This document shows, piece by piece, positions 12,431-12,500 of a stretch of DNA of 12,500 bases. Below the pieces are notes generated by a model. It was not told where the DNA came from. It was given only the letters and a program-made list of their open reading frames with translations, and made no database searches. The position numbers and the translations under genes are program-made. Within the stretch, counting starts at the first letter, position 1, and the number at the start of each line of letters is the position of its first letter. Source of the stretch: Symbiodinium natans (Eukaryota; Sar; Dinophyceae; Suessiales; Symbiodiniaceae); NCBI GenBank assembly GCA_905221605.1, contig CAJNDS010002082.1, forward strand, positions 310,001-322,500, given 5' to 3'.

Positions 12431-12500
12431 GTCGAAGAGCTCGGGTCCTTTTTTTCTTGCTGACTGGCTCCGGCGACAGGATCGTGTTTGATAAAGGGCA

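Overview
This window looks like nuclear DNA of a dinoflagellate. The evidence is: all convincing coding pieces lie on the minus strand in short exons; several exon junctions only keep frame if introns begin with GA or GC as well as GT (all end in AG); introns of about 70-180 bases often carry terminal inverted repeats and short flanking duplications, as introner elements do; TTTAGGG-like telomeric motifs occur internally; and simple repeats and minisatellites are abundant. No rRNA, tRNA, CRISPR array or bacterial-style operon was seen. Exon joins below were worked out by eye from frame continuity and splice dinucleotides, without transcript data.

Right half (about 7.8-11.3 kb, minus strand): one multi-exon gene. 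Its acidic, repeat-bearing, probably disordered N-terminus is followed by a Cys-rich segment (CLCATGTCF), an SVAEHLPD segment, an LPPGTVFDLH segment, a CDVC knuckle, a YRSHLQSQYADR segment, an LDGLEQAKF segment, GDNTVRELKN and finally RVAHTHEILDQLFG. The order and motifs match, from memory, the expanded eukaryotic DUF7869-type family (typical motifs DGxDQAK, DNTxRExKN, VGHTHEDxDQ), which resembles transposase or integrase-derived proteins. One junction (about 9735-9745) changes frame, so this copy may be decaying. Its 5' end is overlapped by three 137-base tandem copies.

Left part (1-2.9 kb, minus strand): a run of coding-like exons of an unrecognised gene that continues off the left edge. 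A further exon group at about 5.6-6.08 kb, minus strand, may be the start of that gene or a separate one.

Between them (2.95-5.3 kb and 6.1-7.75 kb) lie repeats: a GATATATA microsatellite, a 60-base G run, about 22 copies of a 32-33 base minisatellite ending in a fold-back, a 116-base perfect inverted repeat, a 121-base tandem repeat, and several diverged repeat families. The right end (11.7-12.5 kb) holds another diverged repeat.

The most interesting signal is the set of introner-like introns whose flanking duplications appear to supply the non-canonical GA or GC 5' splice sites.
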